A stretch of DNA of 64,000 nucleotides from an uncultured Eubacteriales bacterium (GTDB lineage: Bacteria > Bacillota > Clostridia > Oscillospirales > Oscillospiraceae), in NCBI GenBank assembly GCA_900317855.1, contig ONIG01000002.1, positions 1 to 64,000 of the forward strand, in the 5' to 3' direction. Position numbers and translations under genes: made by a program. The notes under the pieces are model-generated. The model did no database searches. It was not told where the DNA came from and saw nothing but the letters and a program-made list of their open reading frames with translations. Shown piece by piece: positions 50,313 through 59,418 of this stretch (position 1 is its first letter; each line of letters opens with the position of its first letter).

Positions 50313-52658
50313 TTATGCTTCCTTCTTGGGTTTCGTCGTCTTTTTTGCGGCCGGCTTCTTGGCGGCCGTTTTCTTTGCTGCGGGCTTTTTGGCAGCAGGC
50401 TTTTTTGCCGCGGACTTCTTTGCAGCCGGCTTCTTGGTCTCCGGTTTCGTCTCTTTGGATTCCGGCTCGGCCTCAGCCTTGGCCTCGGCCGCGTCGTCCG
50501 CCGGTTTTGGCTTGCGCTTGTAGCCGCGCTTGTCGGGCGGCAGATAGTTCGGGCACTCGGGGTTGATGCAAAACGGCTTGTTGGCGCCCTTGCCGGCGCG
50601 CTTGAACATCGTCTTGCCGCACTCGGGGCAGTAATCCTTCGTCGGCACGTCCCAGGTCATGAAGCCCTGGATGTTCTCGCCGCCCTCGCCCTCGCCATGT
50701 CCCGGGCAATCGTGCCCGCGCTCACAGGCGTAATAGGCAAAGCCCTTGCGGGACGTGCGCTTGAGCAGACGGCCGCCGCAGGCCGGGCACTTGCCGGGCA
50801 TCTCGACGACGATGGGCATCGTGAAGCTGCACTCCGGATAGCCCGGGCAGGCAAGGAAGCGGCCGAAGCGGCCGTTTTTATACACGAGCTTGCGCCCGCA
50901 GTTCGGACAGACCTCGTCCGACTCCTCATCCGGCACCTTGAGGTGCTTGCCCTCGAGCTGGATTTCGGCGTTGTTGAGGTTTGCGTCAAAGTCCTTATAA
51001 TATTCGCGCAGCACGTCCTTCCACGCCATCTTGCCGGCCTCGATCTTGTCGAGATCCGTCTCCATATTGGCGGTGAACTTCAGATCGACGATGTTGCGGA
51101 AATATTCCTCCATCATCTCGGTCACGACGATGCCGAGATTTGTCGGGCGCAGGTAGCGCCCCTCCTTGACGACATAGTTGCGGCTGAGGATGGTCGAGAT
51201 CGTCGGCGCGTACGTGGACGGACGGCCGATGCCCTTTTCCTCCATGGCGCGGATGAGCGTCGCCTCCGTATAGCGGGCAGGCGGCTGCGTGAACTGCTGC
51301 TCCTTCGTTACCTGCTTGAGATCCACGGCGTCGCCCTGCTTGAGCGACGGCAGCGGACGGCGCACCTCGCTCGTCTCCTCGTCCTTTGCCTCTTCATACA
51401 CGGCGGTGTAGCCCGCGAACTTCTGCTCGGAATAGTTGGCGCGGAAGAGATAGCCCGCGCTGCCGGCGTCTACGACGACGTTGTCGTACACGGCATTGGC
51501 CATCTGGCAGGCCGTGAAGCGGCCCCAGATGAGCCGGTAGAGCCGGTACTGCTCCGGCGTGAGGTCGTGGCGCACGCGATCCGGCGTGAGCGTGACGTCC
51601 GTCGGGCGGATGGCCTCGTGCGCGTCCTGCGCGCCGGCCTTGGTCTTATACGTGCGCGGCTTGCCGGGGTGGTACTCCGGGCCGTAGTGCTCGACAATAA
51701 ACGCCTGCGCGGCGGCGAGCGCCTCATCGGACAGGCGCTGCGAATCGGTACGCATATAGGTGATGAGACCGATCGTGCCGCGGTCAGTGATGTCCACACC
51801 CTCATAGAGCTGCTGCGCAACCGACATGGTGCGCCGCGGCGTCATGCCCAGGCGGCGGGAAGCCTCCTGCTGCAGGGTCGAGGTGATGAACGGGGGCGAC
51901 GGGCTGCGCTGCTTTTCGCCGCGCTTGACGCTCGCGATTTTGAACGGTTCGGCCGACACGGCGGCAATGATCTTGTCGGCCGTGGCTTCGTCCGGGACGT
52001 CCATTTTCTTATCGGCCGTGCCATAAAAGCGCGCCGTGAACGTGCCCGCGCCGCAGTCGAGCAGCGCGTCGAGCAGCCAGTACTCCTGCGGCTGGAAAGC
52101 GCGGATCTCGTTTTCGCGGTCGACCACGATGCGCGTGGCCACGGACTGGACGCGGCCAGCGGACAGGCCGGGCTTGACCTTGCGCCAGAGCAGCGGGCTG
52201 AGTTTATAGCCCACGATGCGGTCGAGAATACGGCGCGCCTGCTGCGCGTCGACCAGATCCTGATCGATCTCGCGCGGGTGCTGGATGCTCTCGGTGACGA
52301 CCTTTTTCGTGATCTCATTGAAAGTCACGCGCTTGGCCTTGTCATCCGGCAGATTCAGCAGCTCCTTCAGGTGCCACGAAATAGCCTCTCCCTCGCGGTC
52401 AGGGTCGGTCGCGAGATAGACGGTACCGGCCGCTTTCGCACGCTTTTTCAGGTCGGCGATCACGTCCGCGCGGTCCTTCACGGGCAGGTACTGCGGCGTA
52501 AAATCGCCGTCGATGTCCACGCCCATGGTGCTCTTGGGCAGATCACGCAGGTGGCCCATCGAGGCCACGACCTGATAGTGATTGCCCAGATATTTTTCGA
52601 TTGTTCTGGCCTTCGCCGGAGACTCGACGATCACCAGATCGGTTTTTGCTTTTGCCAT
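50313..52658 (-). CDS. topA: DNA topoisomerase I with lysine-alanine tail
   Basis: 781 residues. The toprim domain begins DLVIVESPAKARTIEKYLG and includes TDPDREGEAISWHL. The catalytic tyrosine is in DRGTIGLITYMRTDSQRLS (about residue 301). Three C-terminal zinc ribbons follow (CPNCGRKLVYKNGRFG, CPACGGRLLKRTS, CPECGKTMFKRAGKG). The last 45 residues are AAKK/PAAKK repeats resembling the basic tails of actinobacterial topoisomerase I. It relaxes negative supercoils. The start is 18 bases after dprA. Confidence 0.97.
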   Translation of the reverse strand: MAKAKTDLVIVESPAKARTIEKYLGNHYQVVASMGHLRDLPKSTMGVDIDGDFTPQYLPVKDRADVIADLKKRAKAAGTVYLATDPDREGEAISWHLKELLNLPDDKAKRVTFNEITKKVVTESIQHPREIDQDLVDAQQARRILDRIVGYKLSPLLWRKVKPGLSAGRVQSVATRIVVDRENEIRAFQPQEYWLLDALLDCGAGTFTARFYGTADKKMDVPDEATADKIIAAVSAEPFKIASVKRGEKQRSPSPPFITSTLQQEASRRLGMTPRRTMSVAQQLYEGVDITDRGTIGLITYMRTDSQRLSDEALAAAQAFIVEHYGPEYHPGKPRTYKTKAGAQDAHEAIRPTDVTLTPDRVRHDLTPEQYRLYRLIWGRFTACQMANAVYDNVVVDAGSAGYLFRANYSEQKFAGYTAVYEEAKDEETSEVRRPLPSLKQGDAVDLKQVTKEQQFTQPPARYTEATLIRAMEEKGIGRPSTYAPTISTILSRNYVVKEGRYLRPTNLGIVVTEMMEEYFRNIVDLKFTANMETDLDKIEAGKMAWKDVLREYYKDFDANLNNAEIQLEGKHLKVPDEESDEVCPNCGRKLVYKNGRFGRFLACPGYPECSFTMPIVVEMPGKCPACGGRLLKRTSRKGFAYYACERGHDCPGHGEGEGGENIQGFMTWDVPTKDYCPECGKTMFKRAGKGANKPFCINPECPNYLPPDKRGYKRKPKPADDAAEAKAEAEPESKETKPETKKPAAKKSAAKKPAAKKPAAKKTAAKKPAAKKTTKPKKEA

Positions 52659-52676
52659 CGGGTCTACTCCAACTCC

Positions 52677-53909
52677 TTATGATTGCTGCGCAGTGCCTGC
52701 GCGTACATTTAATGAAAAGCGTTTGCCCGGCTCCTGCCGGACGACGCCGCGGATCTGCAGCACGGTCAGCTCCGCGAGCACCTTGCTCGCCGGGAGCTGC
52801 GTCTTTTCGATGATGAGATCCACCTGCGTGCCGGGCGCGTCGATCGCCGCGACGATCTGCAGCTGCTCGGTCGTGAGCGACTTCAGCTGCGCTTCCAGGT
52901 CAATATATGCCTCCGGCTGCGGCTTGTCAATCCTTTTCTCCGCGACCGGGCGGCGCACCTGTGCAAAGCCGCTGCCCGTCTCCGGCGGCGGTTCGGGTAC
53001 CGGAGCGTCGGACTCGAGCGCGATGTTTTCGTGCAGCGTGCCGGGAAACATGCGGCGAAAATCGCTCAGCACGTCCCACGCGCACGTGGCCGGGCGGGCG
53101 CCGTCCTTGAGCAGAGCGTTGCTGCCGACCGAGGCGCGGGAGTCCGCGTTGCCAGGCACGGCAAAGACCTCCCTGCCCTGCGCGACGGCATCGTCGGCGA
53201 ACAGGAGCGCGCCGCTTTTCTCCGGCGCCTCGACCACGACCGTCGCCACGGCCAGACCGGACGTGATGCGGTTGCGCAGCCGGAAGCCGAAGCGCGTCAC
53301 AGACATATTCGGCGCAAACTCGCTCACAACGGCGCCGCAGCGCGCAACTTCCTGCGTGCATGTGCCCGCAAAATCCAGATTGATCGCCGTGCCGGACACG
53401 CCCACGCAAATACCCCCGGCGTGCAGCGCCCCCTCGGCGGCCGAGCGGTCGATCCCGGCGGTGAGGCCGGAGAGCAGAATACCCCCGTGGCGCACGATCT
53501 CGGAGCCGAACTTGCGCGCGGTGCGCATACCATACGGTGTTGCGCTGCGGGTGCCGACGACGGCGACGGCCGCTCGGTCGTCGATCTGCGGCAGCGTGCC
53601 GCGCACATAGAGCACGAGCGGCGGGTCATAGATCTGCAGCAGACGCTGCGGGTAGGCCGCGTCCTGGACCGTCAGGATGCGGATGTGCTCCCGGTCGCAG
53701 ATGGCGAGCGCACGGTTGGCATCCTTCAGGTCCTTATCCTGCAGCAGCCGGAGCTCCTCCGGGCGCAGCGGGACACGGACGCGGTAATCCGCCTCCGTGG
53801 CAAAATACACATCGCGCGGCGTGCCGAAATGCTCCACGAGCGCGAGCTTCACCTTCGGGCGCACGCCAAAGCGCATGGACAGCCAGACCCAGTATTGCAG
53901 CTGCGACAT
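52677..53909 (-). CDS. dprA: DNA processing protein DprA
   Basis: 410 residues. The extended Rossmann fold is marked by AVAVVGTRSATPYGMRTA, GGILLSGLTAGIDRSAAEGAL and FAVPGNADSRASVGSNALLKDGA. An N-terminal SAM-like helical region precedes it, and a C-terminal winged helix (about 340-400, QLPASKVLAELTVLQIRGVV) follows. It protects incoming single-stranded DNA and loads RecA during transformation. The neighbourhood dprA-topA-trmFO is standard in Firmicutes. Confidence 0.97.
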   Translation of the reverse strand: MSQLQYWVWLSMRFGVRPKVKLALVEHFGTPRDVYFATEADYRVRVPLRPEELRLLQDKDLKDANRALAICDREHIRILTVQDAAYPQRLLQIYDPPLVLYVRGTLPQIDDRAAVAVVGTRSATPYGMRTARKFGSEIVRHGGILLSGLTAGIDRSAAEGALHAGGICVGVSGTAINLDFAGTCTQEVARCGAVVSEFAPNMSVTRFGFRLRNRITSGLAVATVVVEAPEKSGALLFADDAVAQGREVFAVPGNADSRASVGSNALLKDGARPATCAWDVLSDFRRMFPGTLHENIALESDAPVPEPPPETGSGFAQVRRPVAEKRIDKPQPEAYIDLEAQLKSLTTEQLQIVAAIDAPGTQVDLIIEKTQLPASKVLAELTVLQIRGVVRQEPGKRFSLNVRAGTAQQS

Positions 53910-53921
53910 CGGCGCGCCTCC

Positions 53922-54677
53922 TCACATTCCGGCGCGGGCGATCTCCCACATGATGACCGCCGCGGCCACCGCCGCATTGAGCGACTCGGCCCCCGGCTGC
54001 ATGGGGATGATGATCTGCCCGTCGCTCTGTGCGAGCAGCTGCGCGCTCAGGCCGCGGCCCTCGCTGCCGATCGCCACGGCGGCCGGCGAGAGCGGCACGC
54101 GCCGCAGGTCGTGCGCCGTGTCCGTCAGCGCCGCGCCGTAGAGCTTCAGCCCGTGGGCATGCAGCAGCTGCATCAGCGCGTCCATCGCGCACGTCAGCAC
54201 CGGCTGGCGGAAGAGCGCGCCCATCGCGGCGCGAACGGTCTTGGGGCTGTAGAGATCGGCGCACGCGCCGGTGAGCACCACGGCATCCATGCCGAGGGCG
54301 TTCGCCGTGCGGATGACGGTGCCGACGTTGCCGGGATCCTGCACGCCCTCGAGCACGATGACGTGCCGCAGCGGATCCGGCAGGCGCATCTCCGGGATAC
54401 GCACGGTAAAGACCGGGCCCGGCGAGTGCATGAGCGGCGAGGCATACGCGACCAGCTCCGCATCGGCCGCGTACTGCGCAATGCCGTCCGGCAGCGGGAA
54501 CGCCGCCGCATCGCGCCAGAGCACGGACGTGACCTCCGCGCCGAACTGCAGCGCCTCGCGCAGCAGCTTTTCGCCGTCGCAGACGTACTCCCCCGCGTCC
54601 CGGCGCGCGTCATTGTCCCTTGCCAGCGCGCGCAGGTGCAGAATATATTGATTTTTCCGCGACCGAATCTGTTCCAT
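53922..54677 (-). CDS. TrmH/SpoU family RNA 2'-O-methyltransferase
   Basis: 251 residues from the ATG of MEQIRSRKNQYILHLRAL behind GGAGAACAC. The substrate-binding N-domain (YVCDGEKLLREAL) is followed by the SPOUT domain. Motif 1 is NVGTVIRTANALGMDAVVL, motif 2 AIGSEGRGLSAQLL, and motif 3 IIIPMQPGAESLNAAVAAAVIMWE. Closest to the RlmB/TsnR-like 23S rRNA enzymes; the target nucleotide cannot be told. Confidence 0.93.
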   Translation of the reverse strand: MEQIRSRKNQYILHLRALARDNDARRDAGEYVCDGEKLLREALQFGAEVTSVLWRDAAAFPLPDGIAQYAADAELVAYASPLMHSPGPVFTVRIPEMRLPDPLRHVIVLEGVQDPGNVGTVIRTANALGMDAVVLTGACADLYSPKTVRAAMGALFRQPVLTCAMDALMQLLHAHGLKLYGAALTDTAHDLRRVPLSPAAVAIGSEGRGLSAQLLAQSDGQIIIPMQPGAESLNAAVAAAVIMWEIARAGM

Positions 54678-54766
54678 GACCGTGTTCTCCGCATATTCTA
54701 TTACAATGTAATTCAAATATGTCCTTCATCTTATAACATCGCTCCACAATTTTCAAGCCCTGAGTT

Positions 54767-56107
54767 TCAGGAATTTGCAAAGCGCTGCAAATTTTCCGCC
54801 GCATAGGCAAGCAGCGCGGCCCTGTCGTTCGGCACCGCCTCATCCATGACCGCATCCAGGCACGCCTGCAGCGCCGCGCCAACCGCCCGGCCGCGCAGAC
54901 CGAGCGCGAGCAGATCATTCCCTTTGACCGCAAGGTCTTTGAGCGAGAAACAGGCATCCGCCGCAAGCAGCTCGTCGAGCACGCGCTCCGCCTGCCGGTA
55001 GACCTCCACGCGGCCGGCACAGATAGCCGACTGGCCGCAGGTATCGGCGATGTGCAGCGCAAAGAGCTGCCGCACGGTCTTGACGCCGAGCTTGTTCATC
55101 AGCCGCCGGATCGGTTTCGGCTCCGGCGGTACGGGCAGGTCGTGATAGCGGATGAGCTGTGTGATGCGCGTGCGCCCTGCCGTGTCAAAGCGTAGGCGCG
55201 TGAGGATGGCGTCCGCCAGCTCGGTGCTCTTGGCCGCGTGGCCGTAGAAATGCCCGACACCGTCCGGCCCGAGGGAGAAGCACGGCGGCTTGCCGACATC
55301 GTGCAGCAGCGCCGCCCAGCGCAGCACCGGCTCCGGCGGGATGTGCTCCACGACTGCGGCCGTGTGCTGCCAGACGTCCCGGTCGTGGTGCGGGTTGTGC
55401 TGCTCGAAGCCGAACATCAGCCGCAGCTCCGGGATCGGGACGGCCAGCACATCGGCAAATTCCCGCAGCACCGCGCCCACGTTCTGCCCGCAGAGCAACT
55501 TCGTCAGTTCACTCTGCACGCGCTCCGCCGCGAGATACTGCAGCAGCGCAGCATTGCGGTGGATGGCCGACGCCGTCTCCGGTGCGATCTGAAAGCCGAG
55601 CACGGACGCAAAGCGCAGCGCGCGCAGGATGCGCAGCCCGTCCTCCTGAAAGCGACGGTCGGGCTCGCCCACACAGCGCACGACGCCGCGCGCAATGTCC
55701 TCCGCCCCGCCGCAGATGTCCACCAGTCCCGTGCGCGGGTTGTAGGCCAGCGCGTTCATCGTAAAATCGCGGCGCATGAGATCCTCGCGCAGACTGCGCG
55801 TAAAGCGCACGGCGTCCGGCCGACGGTGGTCGGTATAGTCTCCATCGACGCGGTAGGTCGTGATCTCGAGCGGCAGACCGTCGAGCAGGACGGTCACAGT
55901 GCCGTGCCTGAGCCCCGTCTCGATGAGCCGCTCGCCGGCAAAGACCCGCTCGACCTGCGCGGGCACGGCATTGGTCGTGATGTCCCAGTCCCCCGCCTCG
56001 CAGCCGCGCAGCGCATCGCGCACCGCACCGCCGACGACATAGGCCTCCCAGCCCGCCGCCGCGAGGCGGTCGAGCGCCGTATGCACTTGTGGCGGCAGGG
56101 TCAGCAT
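54767..56107 (-). CDS. cca: CCA tRNA nucleotidyltransferase with HD domain
   Basis: 446 residues from the ATG of MLTLPPQVHTALDRLAAAG. The head has GGAVRDALRGCEAGDWDITTN (metal Asps), the RRDFTMNALAYNP motif and RRFQEDGLRILRALRFAS. An HD phosphohydrolase region lies at about 225-335 (HNPHHDRDVWQHTAAVVEH, LLHDVGKP). It repairs or adds 3' CCA; both tRNA genes in this window already encode CCA, so repair is the likely role. Confidence 0.96.
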   Translation of the reverse strand: MLTLPPQVHTALDRLAAAGWEAYVVGGAVRDALRGCEAGDWDITTNAVPAQVERVFAGERLIETGLRHGTVTVLLDGLPLEITTYRVDGDYTDHRRPDAVRFTRSLREDLMRRDFTMNALAYNPRTGLVDICGGAEDIARGVVRCVGEPDRRFQEDGLRILRALRFASVLGFQIAPETASAIHRNAALLQYLAAERVQSELTKLLCGQNVGAVLREFADVLAVPIPELRLMFGFEQHNPHHDRDVWQHTAAVVEHIPPEPVLRWAALLHDVGKPPCFSLGPDGVGHFYGHAAKSTELADAILTRLRFDTAGRTRITQLIRYHDLPVPPEPKPIRRLMNKLGVKTVRQLFALHIADTCGQSAICAGRVEVYRQAERVLDELLAADACFSLKDLAVKGNDLLALGLRGRAVGAALQACLDAVMDEAVPNDRAALLAYAAENLQRFANS

Positions 56108-56118
56108 GGGCACACTCC

Positions 56119-57072
56119 TCAGTTATGATGATAGATCTTCTTTTCCAGCGCAAAAATGCGGGCGCTGAAGCTGCCGGCCGGCACGGCCGGGAGCGTTTCC
56201 GCATAGATCTCCATGCGGCTGTCGATGAGGTCGATGTACGACAGCAGCTCCGCCTCGGCGCACATGGGCCGCACGGCCGCGCCGAACTCCGGCTCGCCGT
56301 GGTGCGAGAGCAGCAGGTGCTGCAGCAGCATGGACTTTTCCTCGGGAATACCAAGCTCGCGCGCGGCGTCCGCGACCTCCTGCGCCCCCATGACCAGATG
56401 GCCGAGAAGCTGCCCGGCCGTAGAGTACTCTGTCACGATGCCGAGATCGGAGAATGCAAACTCCCGCTCCTTGCCGAAGTCGTGCAGCAGCGTGCCGGTC
56501 AGCAGCAGACTGCGGTCAATGACCTCCGGATACAGGCCCGCGAGGAAATCCGCCGTGCGCAGCATGTTGTAAGTATGCATCAAAAGGCCGGACAGGAAAC
56601 TGTGGTGCACGCTCTTCCCGGCCGGGATGCGCCGGAACGCGTCGAGGTGCCGTGTGAGCATCGTCTCGGCGACGCTGCGGTAATCCGCGTCCGTGATCGA
56701 GGCGACCAGCCGCTGCACATCCGCCAGCACGGCGTCCGTGTCGATGGGTGCCGTCGGCACGAGCAGCGACGTGTCGTAATCGTCCGCCGCTTCGGCCATG
56801 CGGATGCGGTGGACGCTGATCTGCAGCGCACCGCGGTATTCCGAGACGCTGCCGCGGATCTTCACGACGCGGCCGGTGTCCTCCGGGCGCGCACCGATCG
56901 GGCCGCTGTAGTCCCAGAGCTTGATCTCCACACTGCCCGTGCGGTCGCAGATCGTGCCGCTGAGAAACGGCTTGCCGCTGTTGGTCGTCTTGAGCGCCGC
57001 CGCGCGCAGAATATAAAAGCCCTCGACATCCATGCCGGGGAGCATATCCGCAATGGGTTTGTTGTATTCCAT
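56119..57072 (-). CDS. yhaM: 3'-5' exoribonuclease YhaM-like (OB + HD)
   Basis: 317 residues. The N-terminal OB-fold (about 10-100; EGFYILRAAALKTTNSGKPFLSG, VEIKLWD, VVKIRGSVSEYRGALQISV) precedes an HD domain (VHHSFLSGLLMHTYNM, LLTGTLLHDFGKE, HHGEPEFGAAVRPMCAEAELLSYID). YhaM is a Mn-dependent RNA/DNA exonuclease that trims mRNA 3' ends in Firmicutes. It heads the yhaM-cca-trmH-dprA-topA run after the capsule terminator. Confidence 0.93.
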   Translation of the reverse strand: MEYNKPIADMLPGMDVEGFYILRAAALKTTNSGKPFLSGTICDRTGSVEIKLWDYSGPIGARPEDTGRVVKIRGSVSEYRGALQISVHRIRMAEAADDYDTSLLVPTAPIDTDAVLADVQRLVASITDADYRSVAETMLTRHLDAFRRIPAGKSVHHSFLSGLLMHTYNMLRTADFLAGLYPEVIDRSLLLTGTLLHDFGKEREFAFSDLGIVTEYSTAGQLLGHLVMGAQEVADAARELGIPEEKSMLLQHLLLSHHGEPEFGAAVRPMCAEAELLSYIDLIDSRMEIYAETLPAVPAGSFSARIFALEKKIYHHN

Positions 57073-57102
57073 TCTGGTACCGCCTTTCTCGCCTGTCATA
57101 TC

Positions 57103-57134
57103 AAAAAAGGCGCAGGAGAGTACCCGCGCCTTTT
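57103..57134 (-). terminator. Terminator of the capsule operon
   Basis: Minus strand: AAAAGGCGC ... GCGCCTTTTTT with a 12-base loop. Confidence 0.78.
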
Positions 57135-57191
57135 ATCCGTCATACAGTATTTGATTTTAGCACCTTGTGCCGGCAAAAGCAAGCCGGGCCG

Positions 57192-57893
57192 TCACTTTTC
57201 CGCCGCCTGATAGCGTTTGCCGTACTTGCCGTATTTCCCGTACCGCTGATAGTACCCGTTTTTCCTGCTGCCGACCTGGTTCATGACCGCACCGAGCACC
57301 TTGCAGCCGCTCTTTTGCAGCATGTCCAGCACTTCCTGCGCCTGCGGGGCATGGACCCCTTCGCCGATGACGAAGATCGCGCCGTCGCACTTGGATGCGA
57401 CCACAGCCGCGTCGACCACCATACCCAGCGGCGCAGTATCCAGCAGGATATAGTCATAGTTCTCCTTGGCAGAGGTAAGGAACTGATCGAAGTAATTGCT
57501 GGAAAGCAGCTCGGCAGGGTTCGGCGGATACTGACCGGAAAAAACAATGTTGATCCGCGGTTCCTGCACACGGTAAAGCACATCCACCACTCTGCACTGG
57601 CCGGAAAGCAGCTCACTCAGGCCGCGCGGATGCTTCACGTTGGAGTAACGGCCGGCCATGACCGACTTGCGCATATCCGTGTCCACCAGCAGCACCCGCT
57701 TGCCAAGCTCTGCGAGACTTGCCGCCAGATGCATCGAGATCGTCGTCTTGCCCTCGTTCGTGCCGGAGCTGGTGATGGCGATCGTCTTGATATCCGCGCC
57801 GCAAAACTGGATGTTCGTGCGCAGGAACTTGTACGCCTCCTGCGTGAAATATTCCTCCATGCCCGGGAGCCGAAGCATCACTTCATTTGCCAT
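57192..57893 (-). CDS. cpsD: CpsD/CapB-type tyrosine-protein kinase
   Basis: 233 residues from the ATG of MANEVMLRLPGMEEYFTQEA behind AAGGGTGAG. The BY-kinase motifs are ITSSGTNEGKTTISMHLA (Walker A), VLLVDTDMRKS (Walker A') and DYILLDTAPLG (Walker B). The C-terminus is a tyrosine cluster (YYQRYGKYGKYGKRY) for autophosphorylation. It is activated by the cytoplasmic end of CpsC and controls capsule chain length. It overlaps cpsC by 11 bases. Confidence 0.95.
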   Translation of the reverse strand: MANEVMLRLPGMEEYFTQEAYKFLRTNIQFCGADIKTIAITSSGTNEGKTTISMHLAASLAELGKRVLLVDTDMRKSVMAGRYSNVKHPRGLSELLSGQCRVVDVLYRVQEPRINIVFSGQYPPNPAELLSSNYFDQFLTSAKENYDYILLDTAPLGMVVDAAVVASKCDGAIFVIGEGVHAPQAQEVLDMLQKSGCKVLGAVMNQVGSRKNGYYQRYGKYGKYGKRYQAAEK

Positions 57894-58683
57894 GATTCTC
57901 ACCCTTGTCCTTCTCTGCGCCGCCGGTCCCGGCCGCCTGATACGCATACACGCTGCTGCTCCGGGATCGATAGTACCCGCGCTTGCCCTTTTGCGCCTTC
58001 CCGATATACGGGATCTCACCAAGGACGCTGATGCCGAGATAGTTTTCCACGTCCTCCGGCGTGCGGATCTTGTCATCGAGCAGGAACACGAGCAGCTTGA
58101 CCGTGTACATCAGCACAGCCGCGACCACAGCCATCAGCACATATACCTTGGCGCCAAGCGTGTTGCAGGGCTTCTCGTTGAGCGTTCCGTATTCATAGAG
58201 ATTCACCTGCTCAAAGCCCATTGCCTTGGCAATGCTCTCCGCGCCGACCTGGCAGATCTTATCCACGACACGCTGTGACAGCCGGGCGTCCCCGGTCTTG
58301 ACGGTCACTTCCAGGATACGTGTGTTGTCCGGGTTGACCGTCGAAATATTCTTGGACAGCTCCCCATACTCCATATCCAGATCCAGGTCGTCTATGACCT
58401 GATCGAGCACCGCATGGCTCTTGAGCATATAGGTGCAGTCATTGACCACATTCAGCGCCAGAGAGAAGTCCGAGGAAGTGTATTTGTAGTCCTCGCCGTT
58501 TTCCTGCTTGAGAATGTACAGTGTCGCCGTAGACTGGTACTGCGGATCAAAGGTCAGCCGGTTCACGGCAAACACTGCCGCGCAGCACAGCACGGCCGCT
58601 GCCGCCATCAGCCACAGGCTGCGCAGAAACACCTGCCACAGGTCCTTGAGCGTTACCGTTCGTACATTGGATTCACGTTTCAT
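57883..58683 (-). CDS. cpsC: CpsC/YveK-type chain-length regulator
   Basis: 266 residues with two membrane helices (about 22-41 and 178-200) around an extracytoplasmic Wzz-like domain (QYQSTATLYILKQENGEDYKYTS). The proline-containing second TM region leads into a cytoplasmic tail (DDKIRTPEDVENYLGISVLGEIP) that docks and activates CpsD. It sits between cpsB and cpsD. Confidence 0.93.
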   Translation of the reverse strand: MKRESNVRTVTLKDLWQVFLRSLWLMAAAAVLCCAAVFAVNRLTFDPQYQSTATLYILKQENGEDYKYTSSDFSLALNVVNDCTYMLKSHAVLDQVIDDLDLDMEYGELSKNISTVNPDNTRILEVTVKTGDARLSQRVVDKICQVGAESIAKAMGFEQVNLYEYGTLNEKPCNTLGAKVYVLMAVVAAVLMYTVKLLVFLLDDKIRTPEDVENYLGISVLGEIPYIGKAQKGKRGYYRSRSSSVYAYQAAGTGGAEKDKGENHGK

Positions 58684-58686
58684 GTC

Positions 58687-59418
58687 TTAATCCTTCCCGA
58701 TGTATTCATCCCTGAGTATGCGCTGCGGGTTGTCCGCAAAGAGCAGCCCGGCATATGCCGCGCCGTATTTCTCCGCCACAAATGCATGGCAGGCACTGAG
58801 TCTCGGCGGGCGGCGGTCCATATCGTGTGCATCCGAGGCAACGATATCCGCCAGACCGTGGCGCAGCAGCCTGCGCGCAGCACGCTTCGCACCGAGGCCG
58901 AAATCGCCCATGATCGACTGGCTGTCCAGCTGAAGGATCACGCCGCTGTCGGACAGCGAGCAGATCGTCCACATATCGCCCCGCAGAGAACGGTACACTT
59001 CCGTGTGCGCGAGCACGGGCGTATATCCGGCGTTGAGCAACTGGTCGAGCGCTTTTGTGATCGTATACAGCGACACATCGTCCGAAAAGTCCACCAGCAG
59101 GTACCGGCTGCCGTTGAGCGTACGGCAGGTGCCGGCATCCAGCCAGCTCAGGCACGCCGGGTCATCGTGCAGCTCATTGCCGAGGTACAGCGCAAGATCC
59201 GAGTACCGTTCCGCTGCGTAAGTTCTCAGCTCCGCATACCGCTGCAGCGCCTCATCCGTGTGCTCACCGTAATATCCGGGGTGGCAGTGCGGCGTAAAGC
59301 AGATCGTGCGCGTACCGTCGGCATAGGCCGCGTCGAGCACGGCTCTGGAGGTTTCCCGGTCCTGCGCACCGTCGTCAACGCCATAGAGCATATGGCAGTG
59401 CATATCCGCGTAGTTCAT
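58687..59418 (-). CDS. cpsB: CpsB/YwqE-type tyrosine-protein phosphatase (PHP fold)
   Basis: 243 residues from the ATG that overlaps the capG stop (ATGA). Metal-binding PHP motifs are YADMHCHMLYGVDDGAQ, CFTPHCHPGYYGEH, PVLAHTEVY and DIVASDAHDMDRRPP. It removes phosphate from the CpsD tyrosine tail, completing the kinase-phosphatase cycle encoded by cpsB-cpsC-cpsD. Confidence 0.94.
   Translation of the reverse strand: MNYADMHCHMLYGVDDGAQDRETSRAVLDAAYADGTRTICFTPHCHPGYYGEHTDEALQRYAELRTYAAERYSDLALYLGNELHDDPACLSWLDAGTCRTLNGSRYLLVDFSDDVSLYTITKALDQLLNAGYTPVLAHTEVYRSLRGDMWTICSLSDSGVILQLDSQSIMGDFGLGAKRAARRLLRHGLADIVASDAHDMDRRPPRLSACHAFVAEKYGAAYAGLLFADNPQRILRDEYIGKD

Noticed and set aside
49341..52682. 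Very long plus-strand open frame opposite topA and trmFO
   Set aside because: It has no ribosome-binding site or recognisable domain and is rich in Arg, Ala, Leu and His. It mirrors real minus-strand genes; high GC removes stop codons from antisense frames.
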